A DNA stretch of 64,000 bases from Buxus sempervirens (Eukaryota > Streptophyta > Magnoliopsida > Buxales > Buxaceae): the NCBI GenBank assembly GCA_947561395.2, contig OX387185.1, positions 22,201,866 through 22,265,865 on the forward strand, given 5' to 3'. The position numbers and the translations under genes were made by a program. Below are positions 33,632 through 45,553 of this stretch, in pieces (the stretch's first letter is position 1; every line of letters starts with the position of its first letter). The notes under the pieces were generated by a model that ran no database searches, was not told where the DNA came from, and saw only the letters and a program-made list of their open reading frames with translations.

Positions 33632-34130
33632 CTATTGAGATATATCTTAGTTGTTATTTTCATTTGAGATAGTGAGTAACTCTGATATTGTGATTGATGA
33701 TAATAAATGAAATGTCATGTTTCTTACACTCTGATATAGATCCTGCGGTTTTGTTATCTAACCCTCGGGTACGAGTTACGGTGCCATTACGTAACCCGGA
33801 TCCGGAGCGTTACACATCTTGTAACGCCCCGGTTCCGGACCTTGTATCCAAACCTGGAGTGTTAAAGTAACAGTGGCCCAAAAGCATACTAAACCAAATA
33901 ATAATTAAACTTGAACTTTATTTATAATCAGAGTGCGGAAAAAAAATATGAAATCTAAATAAAAGCGTGGATTACATAATCAAAGTATCCAATCATAACC
34001 TTCGATCAACAGTAACCATCAATTAAAACTGTCTGGTATGGGTTTAACTACAATACTCTAAAATAACCCATCATCAACTACTATAAATCTCCTACTCAAA
34101 TGAACATCAAAATAATAAATGTCCCTAATC

Positions 34131-34213
34131 CTACACAATAAAGTAATCTTCTTCTTTGTAATCAGAATAGTCCCCTTGCGAATCAGGTTCCACGACGTCC
34201 TCACCAAGATGAT
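34131..34213 (-). other. Terminal LTR micro-exon in B
   Basis: Minus-strand frame DHLGEDVVEPDSQGDY, ending YKEEDYFIV then stop. First codon split 1/2 across the acceptor, as in the other copies. Confidence 0.5.
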
Positions 34214-36801
34214 CTGAAAACAAATCCGATAAAAAATGTGAGATAATAATATCTCAGCAAGTAGCCATGTAGAAAAGAAATATTTATACAGTTCTAAATA
34301 TGCAAACAAATAATCAGATTAATCCAACAATTCAAACCTCAAAAACAATCATTCACGATAAATCTTGCAGGACTCATGAAATAGAGAATAGAGAAACGAC
34401 AAGTTATGCCAATATGCTACCTAACCGGTTTTCAGGTGGACCAGCTGCTACCGGTCAGGTTATTCAACACCCAATGGAAGACTCAAGCGATACCGGAGTG
34501 AGTTAGCATGTACGGCCCAACCAATCCAGGAGTGGGTAACGTAGCAACTGACCAATCCAAAAATGATAGCATCCTCGAGATGATGGAATGCCTATGACCT
34601 AGAATCCAAACTCTAATAACATTTCACTTACTAGCGACTCTATGGATCCATGTACGAGCTAAGCCCACTCAACAGTGTCAAACCAAAAACAATCAATTTA
34701 GATACCGGAAACAACATTAGTAACCCACAAGACAACTCCAAGATACATAGAGGAAAACCAAGTTTCAAACTCAAGCTACATGAGTGAGAATAGCCACTCC
34801 GAGGTACACGAAGGAAAATAACAATAATTCTACCATTGAAATACTGAAAACATCTTTAGGTAGGTGAAATACAAGTGTACAAACCAATAAAATCAAATAA
34901 AGTTTAAAAGAAAAGGGTTTGGAACGATAAACTCAAATAAAAGCTATTTTTAGTAGAACGTACCCAAAATCTTCATAAAAATTCGATTTAATCAATTGCC
35001 ATGCACACAATCTATAAACACTCTAATCTTAGTAGTACATAAGTTGGAATTCAATAAAAACAATTTTATAATTAAAAACTAGACAATTTTCATAAACATA
35101 AATTTACTGTCAGGAGTGCTCGAGCGACATTGGGCACTCTTGCAAGCGCTCATACAAAATCAACATTCCCAGCTTCGGTGGCTCGGGATCGCGCTCAAGC
35201 GATCTCCCAGGCGCTCTGTTTACCAAATTTTGTCAACTCTCGAGTTTCCGAACTTAAAAAAAAAAACACAGGTCGGGCGCCTTGAGCGGCGACGAGTGTC
35301 CACTCTATACAACATGGCACCTGGGGTGACGCTCAAGCGTCATTGCAGGCGTCCGTTGTATTTCGTAAATTTCCGGAATTCGGAATTTTTTCAAACTTCA
35401 GATTTGTTTTTCCCGATTTTTAACACCTCGAATCACTTCCAAATCTTGGGTTCTTATCTTCAAAATACTCTAAACTATTCCAGTTGATCAAATACATCAA
35501 ACCACAAGTTTCCATAGCAAATCATTCACAAACAACTAGAAAATCTCTCGTTTAAACATGTTCGTCAATAAACCAAAGTATATCTGTTTTTGTAAGTTGT
35601 AAAGGGCTACTTACCTCTCTTCTTAGATCAAAACTTCTCCAAACACTTCTAGAAAACTCCTCTCTTGAAATCCCAATGGTCACAACAACTTCTCTTGAAC
35701 TAAATCATCATGTTCATGGCTTTTAGAAATTGTTCAAAAAACTTAGAACTGAACGTATGGATTACAATATATAGTTTGATCTTCATTTATCTTACCTGGA
35801 ATCCTCAAGAAATCATTTCTTCCTCTTCTCTTGATCTGAATAAATCCAAAGCCAAGGAAAATATAGTCTTCGGAGACTCACATATTGAAGAGAAGCTATG
35901 CAGTTGTTTCTCTCTCTCTCTCTCTCTCTTTTCTCCTTGAATGTGAATAGCAACTTCTAATTTATTTTATTTTTCTTTTTATATTTTCATCCAACACAAG
36001 TGTAACCCTAATAATCCTTCCTTAAATACTTCCTAAAATATCTCAAGTGTATTAATTCCCAATAACACCTAGTCGACTACTCTCCCTCCTTAGATTAGGG
36101 TTCGGCCAACTCTAAAATATAATTTTTTTCTCTTAGCTACGTATTAATTATTTAATACAAAATTCATAATAATAATTATATTAATAATAATAATCTTAAA
36201 ACTTAAATACAAACTGTAAGACCCTGAATTTTGTGAGTATTTATTTATTTATTTAGTTATTTATTCTGATGTATAAACTGTGTTATCAGGTTATTTTGTG
36301 GTTTGAGGGCTTAGCCCATACTCATATGTACAGGCGTTATATAGCCATTTTTCCGAAAAATCGTAGTATTATCATTGGTATTATTAAGGTGTAGTTATGT
36401 GGTTATTAACACGAATAGATGCTTAACATGTAGTATCTTCGGTGGGCGAGCATGCATAGGATCAAGGAAATGGGAGAGTATTCGAGCGAGTATGTAACAA
36501 GTAAGTGGACTAAAATGGAAAGTAGGGTTCGGGTTTATGAGAATGCGCTTAGCATAATTTCGGCAACATTTTCGTTAACTCTGGACATAAGGAGAATTGG
36601 CGATTTCGGCTGGAGGGCGACTAGGGCTTCCGTTCGTGAAGAACCATATATCGCAAGTGCTGGAAGAAGGAGTTCGGAGCTGAAGTTCCTTGGGTTATTT
36701 CCCTCTGCTCGAGAAGATTAGTTTCGATAGGTTTTTCATTCGCGCGCGTGGCCGAGAAGTGATCGGCCGGGGTTTTATCATTCGGGAATAAGCACACTCA
36801 G

Positions 36802-38374
36802 GTGAGTAGCACTGTTTTATAACTGGGTTTTGTGTTTTGTGTTTTCTCGAGCTTATTCTGATGCATGGTTTGTATATTAAGTGATAGTATGATGTTTTCT
36901 GGTTTTTCTGGTTTTTCGGAAAGTTACATGAACAGAGTCTCCGGATTGAAATTAAAATTGAAAATGAAAGTGTTTAGATTAATTTCAAATATGGTTGGGA
37001 AGTCTTCTGGGAGTATTAGGAGTGTACTGGAGTAGTTACAGACCTTCACAAACCGGCCAGTCATGTAGATCTCAAAATAACAGAGAAATGAAAACCACAG
37101 GGGGTATCCGCTCACCTCGCGCTCACCGGCGTTCACCTCGGAGGTAGGCGCCCCGTTAAAAATGACCTACCGCCGATCCCGCGCCCACCTCGCGCTCATC
37201 TCGCGCGAAGTAGAAAATAAGGCGCCCATCTCGCGCGAATCTCGCGCCCACCTCACGCCCATCTCGCGCTCATCTCGCGCTCACCTAGCGTCGGGTGAGC
37301 GGCAGGTCGATTTTGCCCGTTTTCTTCACCGCCGACCGGCGCTCACCTCGCGCCCACCTCGATAGGTGAGCGGCAGACCTATTTTGCTTACCGAAATGGA
37401 ATTTCTGATTTGACCAAGAGTATTTGCACTTCTTAGGGGCTAAACCACTTCACTATTCACTTGGTTAGGAACCTGGGAAACCATTTTGCCTATGAAATTA
37501 ATAGAGGAAAAATTTGTGAACCTCTTAAGAGTTTTTAAGTTGGGTTTAGGTTACTTATGAGTATTGTGCCGGACACCAAACTAGAAAGAGTTACCAGTTA
37601 CTTTTTCTTGTTCTATACACTGTTTTGATTGAGAAGTTCTTGTATTTCTGGTTTCACTTGTGGGAAACTTTATACGTATTGAAAGGTTTTCTTTGGTATG
37701 AATGGATTGAGTTTTACTTTCATATGACTTGTGTTACGGAAATGAGAAATTACTGAATGTACTTGAGGTACTGCTTGGTCCAGAGGGACAGGTGATGAAT
37801 TGTGATGAGTAATTACATGATGTGGAAATGAATGGTTTGTTTTGATATTGAAATCGAGATTATACGATGTTTACTGTTTTGGTCTAGCTTGTCCTGGATC
37901 CAGATGTTTAAGCTTAGTAATGTGATGTTATTGTTGGTTGTTGGAATTGCATGGCCTTGTGTGTTGCCACGACCGGTGTAGAGCAGCCAGAAACCCTGAG
38001 TAGGCCTGGTTGTCAATGCAGAAACCCGGGGAGTAGGCCTGCATTGGATGACGAAACCCTGAGTAGGCCGTCATTTCAGAGTATCCGAAACCCTGAGTAG
38101 GCCGGAACTGTGTACATGGAGGTGTGGAGTGTCTACTTGGCATGTTTAATTTATCAACCAAACGATAGTCATGACATTGACCAATCGATGTGTTATTGTA
38201 CTTAACTGAGATGTGATTTGTTTGATTTGAACTTGGGAAATTGATGTTGGCTGTTTAAACGTATTGTAGTGTTGTCGATGCATAGTTTTAAAATGTGATT
38301 CAACTATTTCTGCATGCATGTGCTACTCGCTGAGATATTCGTATCTCACTATGTTGTTGTTCTATTTTTTTCAG
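36802..38374 (+). other. Candidate intron inside solo LTR G
   Basis: A strong donor, CAG|GTGAGT, and a strong acceptor, polypyrimidine then TTCAG|A, bound 1573 bp. S2 has the same pair (61462 to 59882, minus, 1581 bp). The donor's GAGTAGCAC is the exact reverse complement of GTGCTACTC near the acceptor. Splicing is inferred. Confidence 0.5.
37984..38109 (+). repeat. Array of four hairpins with a common loop
   Basis: Loop AAACCCTGAGTAGGC (37991-38005, 38054-38068, 38088-38102; variant AAACCCGGGGAGTAGGC at 38022-38038) is closed by four different stems: CAGCCAG/CTGGTTG, CAATGCAG/CTGCATTG, ATGACG/CGTCAT and TCCG/CGGA. The same array occurs in S2 (about 60166-60294), where the fourth stem is a perfect AGTTCCG/CGGAACT. 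Confidence 0.75.
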
Positions 38375-38451
38375 ATACTCGTGGTGAGGCGATTACTGGG
38401 GTAGATCCTGCTGAGGCATATAGGGAGGAAGACTACAGTTACCTTCCTTAG
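38375..38451 (+). other. Terminal LTR micro-exon in G
   Basis: The frame DTRGEAITGVDPAEAY ends REEDYSYLP then stop, with the first codon split across the acceptor. S2 encodes the same peptide with two substitutions. In G and S2 the exon 1 sequence in this phase has a TAA 12 bases before the donor, so a start from exon 1 is unlikely. Confidence 0.5.
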
Positions 38452-38744
38452 ACTTGTAGGTTATCTGTTCCGAATTTGAGAACTTGAATTAATTGAGATG
38501 TATTAAAGTAATTGGGGATGAACCATATGATTTCAGTTCAGTTTAAATGTTACAATTTTGCATAAATGGAAATGTGCACTCTGTTAGGTTATAGATGTAT
38601 GATTATCCAGCGATCATAAATTGATTAACGATCCTTGCCTAACCTCCGTGAGACATGTTATATCTTTAATGAACAACACGGATCCGGAGCGTTACACAAA
38701 CTCACCTTATATTTAATTCTCAAAGTTCTCTGAGTCACTGTACA

Positions 38745-40320
38745 TGTAACGCCCCAGATCCAGGTTTATTTTAAAACATAAACCCAAACCTAATATGTTA
38801 GGATAATGGCCCAAAAAAACTATTTCAAACTTAAACAATTTCAATAAATATAATCAGAGTGCGGAAATAAAAGAATATTATCTTCATTGAAGTGCGGAAT
38901 ATAAAATTAAAAACATCCAATACCAAATCCATCAAAATAAGTCTAGATAGGTCAACTAAAAATAAATCATCATCCACCAATGACATCTACATAAAAGTAT
39001 TCTAAAACAGTCCCTCCAAATATTAAATCAATCAATGTATGCTCCCTAGACCTACACAGGAATAAAATAGTCGTCTTCTTGGTAGTCAATAAAATCCCCT
39101 GGAGTATCTACCCCTGCAGTGTCCTCACCAGGAATATCTAAAAACAAAACCGATAAAATAAATATGTGAGAAACAACACCTCAGTAAGTAGTCATGCAAA
39201 TAATTTGTAACAATAAAATATGCCACGATTAATCAGGCTAATCTCAGTAATACAGAACAACAATAATTAAATGAAAATAGAAATAACCACAAATCTTTCA
39301 ACCTCATGGGACTCATAAAATAGAAAACCAGAGAAAGAGAGTAGACATGTGCCAATATGCTACCTAACCAAATTACAGGTGGACTAGATGCAACTGCAGA
39401 CTAGCTATTAGACACCAACGGAAGAACCCAATCGGCAACCGAAATGAGTTAGCTGTACGGCCCAACCTATCCAGGAGTGGGTTAACGTAGCAATCGACCT
39501 ATCCAGGAGCGGTACCATCCTCGAGATGATGGAATGCCTATGACACAGAATTCAAACCCCTCAAGAAGACATTTCACTTACTAGCTAATCAATGGATCCA
39601 TGCAATTGCTAAGCCCACACAACGGTGGAAAACAAACCAAGTGATGGACATATCCCCCGATAACACCCGCATACGCGGAGACACAACTGTGTCAATAACA
39701 AACCCACAACTGCGGAATAACAAACCAAGCAACAGCCTTGGAACAATTGTAACCCAAAAACCCACACTAGTGAAGCCAAGTCATATGTCCAAACTCCAGG
39801 TTTCAACGGACAACTATGTCCCGGATGTGTATCGAATCCTTTGATGCACAAAATACACTCAAATAACCTAAATACAGGTGTAGGAACTCTTAAAATCAAG
39901 TTTTGTTTAAAAGGAAATTGTTTGGAACAATAGTACTAAGTTAAAAAGCCTCTTTGGTAAAATATACCCAAAATCTTTATAAAAATTAATTTTAAACATC
40001 CGCTAATGCAAACAATCTCTAAACACCCTGATCTTAATGATGCATAGGTTTAAATTGAATTAAAACAACTTCATGGTGGAAAACTAGGCTGGTTGGAAAA
40101 ATTCTGAAAATCTGACAAAGGGCGCTCGAGCGGCATCAGGCGCTCAAACGGGCAACAAAAAAATTTGGTGAATCCTGGTTGGTCGCTCAAGAGGTCGTTC
40201 GAGCGACACTTCGGGTGCTTGCCTTCTGAGTTTTGATCACTTTCGGGTTTTCTGAAAATTAAAAAGCATAGGCGGGGTGCCCTCGTTAGCACTTGAGCAC
40301 TAACGAGCGCCCACGAACTC
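38745..40320 (-). repeat. LTR fragment 'C' (reverse)
   Basis: It starts TGTAACGCCCCAGATCC on the + strand, directly after B, and follows the same plan as B but is clearly diverged: motif GACTACTTAC, a weakened hairpin (39166-39182), acceptor TTTTTAG (AG 39139-39138), terminal exon, and a GC-rich GCGCTC/GAGCGAC island (40120-40310). A perfect 8-bp stem CTCGTTAG/CTAACGAG lies at 40282-40307. The right boundary is approximate; no TSD was found. Confidence 0.6.
39052..39137 (-). other. Terminal LTR micro-exon in C
   Basis: Minus-strand frame DIPGEDTAGVDTPGDF, ending YQEEDDYFIPV-like (QEDDYFIPV) then stop. Same phase as in B. Confidence 0.5.
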
Positions 40321-40856
40321 GGCGGGAAGCTTGTTGTTTTGTGACTGGTGCCTTTTATCCTCAGTTCGTGTACTCAGTGGGATACTTCCTGGTGGTTGTG
40401 ATTATTTTTCATTGTGTGATGTTACAGGGTGGTATGCTATTTGCCGTGATTTCTATATTATCATTTTTCTAGTTGTTGTTTTGGTTTAATCGTACACCTC
40501 ATGACTTATGTTTATGAAAATTATGGACTGATTTCATCCATGCACTTCGATACTTATTGAGATTTATTCTTACTCCAGTTTTCCCCAATTTTTAAGGTAT
40601 TCTTGGCGAGGACAACAACATTGGGCTAGTAAAAAAAAAGAGGGGTAGCCAGTTAGTTAAAAATTAGATTCATGAGTTAAAGAAAGTATGTAAGTGTTAA
40701 AGATTAGTTGTTAGTGGATATTATTTTGTGTTTCCACATATAACTCTAATGATGTAATTAATAAAGGATTTAATTTGATCTGGATTTTAGTTGCTTTTGT
40801 TACTTATCATAACACCACGGGCCCAGAAAAATTTGACCCGAAACCGGGGCGTTACA
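40321..40856 (+). repeat. Forward LTR tail
   Basis: The end of a forward LTR: degraded hairpin region, ATTCTTGGCGAGGAC (related to the terminal exon of C), and final AAACCGGGGCGTTACA at 40856. Its 5' part is missing, so C and this tail form a head-truncated, inverted junction. The left border is approximate. Confidence 0.5.
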
Positions 40857-41236
40857 GACGGGATGCTTGAATCTTCAAATCTTGAATGCAATATTTGGTC
40901 TTCAATTCTTCAATTCTTCAAGGCTTATTGGATCTTCAAAATAGCAGCACTTCAATTTTTCAGAGATTTAGGTCTTCAGAATAGCAAGTCTTCAGTTCTT
41001 CAAGGCTTGAGTCTTTGGAGTAGCAGGGCTTCGCTTCTTCTTCTATAGACTTCTCGTTTGTAGAATAGAGAGAGGGCTACCCTATTTATAGATGTGGGGG
41101 AGGGTAGAGTTCTCTAGATCAAAAACACATTAGAGAATTATCATCATTAATTTGTAGAGATAATTCCCAAGAATTATCAATATTTGTAGATAATTCATTT
41201 ATTTTGAGAATTATCAAATAATTATTCAATGGGGCC
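40857..41236 (-). repeat. Tat-like LTR fragment J, part 1
   Basis: TCTTCAA-rich sequence with a reverse TATA box (CTATTTATAG, 41089-41098). After the insertion of H it appears to continue at 48354. No gene is seen. Confidence 0.4.
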
Positions 41237-43163
41237 CGTAATATCCCGAATTTTTAATAATATTAAATAGGATTTTAGGGATTATAAATTTATTTAATTG
41301 ATAGAAAATTTCAGAATTGGAGAAAAGAAATAAAACGGGGGATTTTATTGAACCAGATGAGAAAATTTTATTTAATTAGGTGGGGAATGTTGTTTAATTC
41401 TAATTGGTTGGTTTGGGGATGGTCAGATGATGTGGCTGATAGGGGATCATAGCCATTTAGCTTTGCTGGTGTAGGAAAATGTGTAGAAGGTCAAAGCATG
41501 GAATCATGCTTTAAACACTCTCCTGGCAGCAACTATAAAAGGAAGAAAATTTCAGTTGTTTGGTTATTTCGTTGGTTGCTCAAGAGACTTGAAATTTCAG
41601 AGAGATAAGCTAGGTTTTGAGGTGCAATTTGGAGGATTGCTGGTGATCAGAATAATCATATGGTGGCCAATCGATTGCTATTCAAAGATAGCTGAGAGCT
41701 CCTATTGTAGTAACTTAATTTCATTCAAGAGCAGAAACCTTAGTGATTTCAATCCAATTCCAGAAAAAAATTTCAAACGTTGATTTGAGTTGGAGTTGCT
41801 CTCACCTGCGGCAGCATTCTCAGGGCGTCAAGAACAAATCTCAGATTTGATCCTTTCTGATTCGATTGAAGCCTGGAATAGAGGAAGGCAGTGGCTGAGT
41901 TAGTTTTTATTTCTAGAAGTGTGCTTGATGATTTGACAAGGTTTAAGCTATGGATTGTCTTCCATCAGGTGAGTAGCACAAATCTGAGTTGATTGGAATG
42001 GTTTAAATTGAAATTTTAGTGTAGTTCAGATCAAAATTTTCTGCCACACTCTGTTTTTACAAAATCTGACGCATAAACCTACTCAGCAAACAATTTTGTT
42101 TCAATTAAATTTTAAGGCATGATTGTAGTTTGATGTGAAGAGTTTGAGTTCCTGGAGATAGTATAATGGAGAAAAATTCGAGCAGGTTGCATGTACAACT
42201 GAATCTATGCTTGTTTTACTGAAATATGGTCTGAAGGAATGTCTTGTGCAACTGATGATGTGTTAATGGTTTAGGTGACTAAATTAAATCCAAATGAGGT
42301 TAGTTATACTCTTTGAAGGGTCTAGATTATCCTAGAAGAGGTTTGAATGCAAGGCAGTAGATCAATCCTGATATTATTTTCATTAACAGCATTTAAATCT
42401 AGGAATATGGCCTGGGCGCTAAGCATTGATAACTGGCACTAACCTTTCCAGAGGTCAGCGACCAGTCAAATCCCAACCTATTCCTCTTAACTTTTAAAAG
42501 TGCTATTAAAATCCTAATTAGAGATTTATTTTAGGGACTTTAAATGATGGTAAACTTGAAGTATTTTGGATTGATCAAGAGGTCTAGGAAGCATTTTATA
42601 CTTGAGAGCTTGACTTGGCGTTGAGTGCTACCAACTCATTTCAACTTCTTTAAAGGTTCTGTTAAGTCCTACTTTGGAATTACTTTAGGGATTACTTAGG
42701 GATCTTAATTAAGGATAGATTAAAGCTCTTAGGAGAAACAAGGGGTGTTGAAATGGGATTCAGGAACAGTGTTGATGAGCAGTGCTGAGTGGTGCCTACC
42801 TCCCTAGAGGTTGGCGCCTAGCACACTACCAGCACCCTTGTCTTGGTTTTAAGTACCTTTGTGGGGGTTCATTTAGGAAGTTTAATTAGGGGTTATTAAA
42901 GGACTTTGGGGAAATAGGAGGCATTGGAAATAGTAGCAAATCTATGGTATCAAGTAAAGGAATCTGAAAACTGTTCTAGTTAGAGAATGGGGTATCCTTA
43001 GGGTGCTGAAATTTCTCCAGCACATGCACATTTAAAATGTGCATAACTAAATTGAGGAATCACTTGAAGGATTAATTAGAGATGATTAAATGGAGTTGGA
43101 GGACATAATGAGATATTGAATAATTGTATTAAAAGGGGGTTCTAAGCTAATGAGCATGGTGAA

Positions 43164-45553
43164 TGTAAAACCCCGAATTTTCCTTAAATAATATAATAAA
43201 TTAATAAATAATATCTTTGGGAATTTTTAATTGATGGAAATATTTTATTAATGTAGGGGACAATATAAATAGTAGAGATCCAGAGTTGGACGCAGATCCG
43301 ACCATCCGATCATGAGTTATCAAGGTATGATTCATATTTTAACTTTGTTGTCTTCTGATTGGGCAGTGTGCATAGGAAAACTTGTAAGTGAGCTACATGG
43401 GATCAGAGGGATATAAATACTTGTTTAATACCCTAATTGTATACGTTTGGAATACTTGCTCGTATTCAACAGCCGCAAGAGAGAAACCAAGAGAGCGACT
43501 GTGCGACCAAAAGAGAAGAAGAAGAAGGAGGAAGAAGGAAGGGCGTTTGGCTTGTGTTCTTCATCGTCTAGAGAGTGTCTTGCATCTGTGAGTACTGCTG
43601 TTTAGAGAAGGAAAAGGAGGACGCACGACAGAGGTAAGTGACACCGTTTTCTGTTCGTTTTTGTATTCTTGTTTGATTAATCTCTATTGCATGTTTTTAT
43701 ATGATATATTCATGTATTTAGTTAGATAACAATGTTATATGTATGTTAGAATAATCTTGGACATGAAAAATCAAGTTTTTAAACTGTTTCTGAACGTTTT
43801 TGAGTGACCGCCGACCTAACTGTACTCGGCGCTCCTCGGTCTCTTAGGCGCTAGTGCAAATTTTGAGACCACCTGAGACCACTAGACAACTTATCGTCGG
43901 CGACCTCAATTGAACTACCGCCTACCTTAGACCGCTGGGGCGATCCTAAGCGCTCTGTGCAGAAAATGCAGAATTTCGTATTTTCAAACCTTGATTCAAT
44001 TCCAAACTATTTTTAGTCAATTTTCATCATTAATTAAGATGTTTTAAGACCAAAATAATTTATCAAATTTCCTGTTTTACAGAAAAATAAATTAGGGAGA
44101 TATTTAGGACACTAGTTGCCAAACTTTGTATGAAACTGTGAAATCTAGTATTTGGAAAACTTGACCTATTATTTTATTACCAGAACATCTTTAAATTACA
44201 TTATAAATCAGATAATTACATAAAGAGAATTCACATCATAAGTTCAACTCAGTTAACCCGAATATTGAAAGAAATGTCAGATTTACTCTTATATGCCCCT
44301 AGGCACCAACCCTTATAGAATTATTATACTTTAGGGAATTTTTGGAGTCTAGTGGGCATAGCTGGTTATGGATCCATAGTTGTGGCTAGATAGCTAAGGG
44401 ATATTTTATTTGGGTTGAGTTTCTCCCTTATGCGAGCACGCTTCCATTGCAAGTTGGTTTGTTTGGGAAGGTCCTATGTCTGGAGGGACACCCCAGTGAG
44501 CCGCTTGTGATTCCCTGTACATGTGAATAAGTGACCATCTCCATGTATTGGTTCTGGTGCTACATGCTGGTGGTACATGCCAACTCTGATAGGTACGTAT
44601 GCAATAAGTCAGTGACTACGGCTCTTGTCTAAGCTACGCTGCATGGGGCTTGAGTATCATTAGTAGCACTGCTCCTAAGCCGCACGGTGGTACAGCGATT
44701 GGTCGAGAGTCATCTCAAAAGGTTTATCTATCTTTGTGAGTCCTACAATGACACTAAAATCACAAACACATGTTGTTACTGTTGCATACATGCTGGAGGC
44801 ATGTAATTGGTATATTGGTTGGATGTGACTGTTTAATGCATCCTAGTAACATATGGATTATGCTATTGATTCTGATATTGGATTCCTATAATAGAACATG
44901 CTGAAATTTATATTTAGAACTATTTATCATACTGTTTTGTATTCATGATCGATATGAATGGTTATACGAGCCTGCTTAGTCGAGATTGCTTAATCGTGCA
45001 TGAACTGTTATTTTACTTATATGAACTGTTTAAACATGCATGTGTTACCAACTGAGATATTCGTATCTCACCCTACCTTTATTTCATTTTTCAGCTGATA
45101 TGCGAGAGGGGGATCATAGTAGTGATTTCCAGGGAGAGCTAGCTGATTATTCGCCGGAGGAGTATTATTATCCGGATATTGTCTGAGGTTGTGGATTGAT
45201 ATAGATTTAGTTATTTTGATCAGATTATTATTCATTTTGGTTTGATGTATTAGAGAAATGAGAGATTAGTGACCCTTTTATTTTACCAGACTTTAATATT
45301 GATTTTGATGGTTAACTGTATTAGTTTCTTGAGGATTTTAGACTATACTTCTGCACATACATGTTCCGCACTCCGATAGTTAATTAATGAATGGATCATT
45401 TATTTCTTTAGTCTGGTATATTATTGATGATTAATTGATATGGGCCAGTAACATCTCGGATTTGGTTGATGACTTGAATTCAGGTTGTTACAGTAGCGAA
45501 CCGGGTTCGAGTTGGATGTTGGTTTTGCATTGACCCGGGTTTGGGGCGTTACA
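43164..45553 (+). mobile_element. Solo LTR 'D' nested in H
   Basis: TGTAAAACCCCG to TTTGGGGCGTTACA, 2390 bp, flanked by GTGAA at 43159-43163 and 45554-45558. Landmarks: TATA ATATAAATAC (43411-43420), donor AGAG|GTAAGTGACAC (43634-43644), GC-rich island (43805-43970), GTGTTAC (45042-45048), hairpin TGAGATA-TTCG-TATCTCA (45053-45070), acceptor TTTTTCAG (AG 45093-45094). The small ORF over 43388-43591 lies in exon 1 and has no recognised relatives. Confidence 0.92.
45095..45186 (+). other. Terminal LTR micro-exon in D
   Basis: The frame ADMREGDHSSDFQGEL ends EEYYYPDIV then stop, phase as in F. Closest to F (EDYYYPD). Confidence 0.5.

Larger units (their letters stand above)
5860..33814 (+). mobile_element. 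Solo LTR 'A' (4.5 kb), split by the Ogre-like element
   Basis: It begins TGTAAAATCCC and ends GGATCCGGAGCGTTACA, flanked by CATCT at 5855-5859 and 33815-33819. Removing the nested element 6123-29561 and one CATAT copy leaves about 4511 bp of LTR and no internal retrotransposon genes, so this is a solo LTR left by LTR-LTR recombination. Internal landmarks: TATA box 29603-29610, donor GTGAGTAGCAC (30376-30386), short hairpins (32870-33290), GTGCTACT (33493-33500), hairpin GGGATA-TTCG-TATCTC (33505-33520) and a terminal exon (33549-33631). The acceptor reads TTTTCAA instead of TTTTCAG, so splicing may be lost in this copy. Confidence 0.85.
36215..38696 (+). mobile_element. Solo LTR 'G' nested in B
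   Basis: TGTAAGACCCTG to GGATCCGGAGCGTTACA, 2482 bp, flanked by CAAAC at 36210-36214 and 38697-38701. It is a reverse-complement relative of S2 (59557-62063). Landmarks: TATA-like TTATATAG near 36338, donor CAG|GTGAGTAGCAC (GT at 36802), GC-rich island of CTCGCGC words (37110-37375), four-hairpin array (37984-38109), GTGCTACTC (38320-38328), hairpin TGAGATA-TTCG-TATCTCA (38331-38348), acceptor TTTTTTCAG (AG 38373-38374). No internal genes, hence a solo LTR. Confidence 0.92.
33820..38744 (-). repeat. LTR 'B' (reverse), interrupted by solo LTR G
   Basis: On the + strand it starts TGTAACGCCCCGGTTCCGG at 33820 and continues 38702-38744 after G. In its own sense (minus): exon, donor GTAAGTAGCCC (35614-35604), GC-rich island (35110-35340), GGCTACTT (34266-34259), hairpin GAGATA-TTAT-TATCTC (34255-34240), acceptor TTTTCAG (AG 34215-34214) and terminal exon. 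A (TC)n microsatellite lies at 35910-35930. Its far end is not clear because LTR C starts immediately at 38745. No protein genes are present. Confidence 0.7.

Noticed and set aside
36452-36721. 89-codon ORF in exon 1 of LTR G
   Set aside because: Stops before the donor and is not preserved in the S2 copy.
37162-37365. ORF with repeated SRAHLA/ISR peptides
   Set aside because: A consequence of CTCGCGC word repeats in the GC-rich LTR island; not kept as a frame in S2.
37984-38109. CRISPR-like array (regular repeats and spacers)
   Set aside because: Only four units, plant nuclear context, and the 'spacers' are mutually complementary stems.
43388-43591. 67-codon Arg-rich ORF in LTR D
   Set aside because: The Arg run comes from a GAAGAAG purine stretch; no relative in other LTRs.
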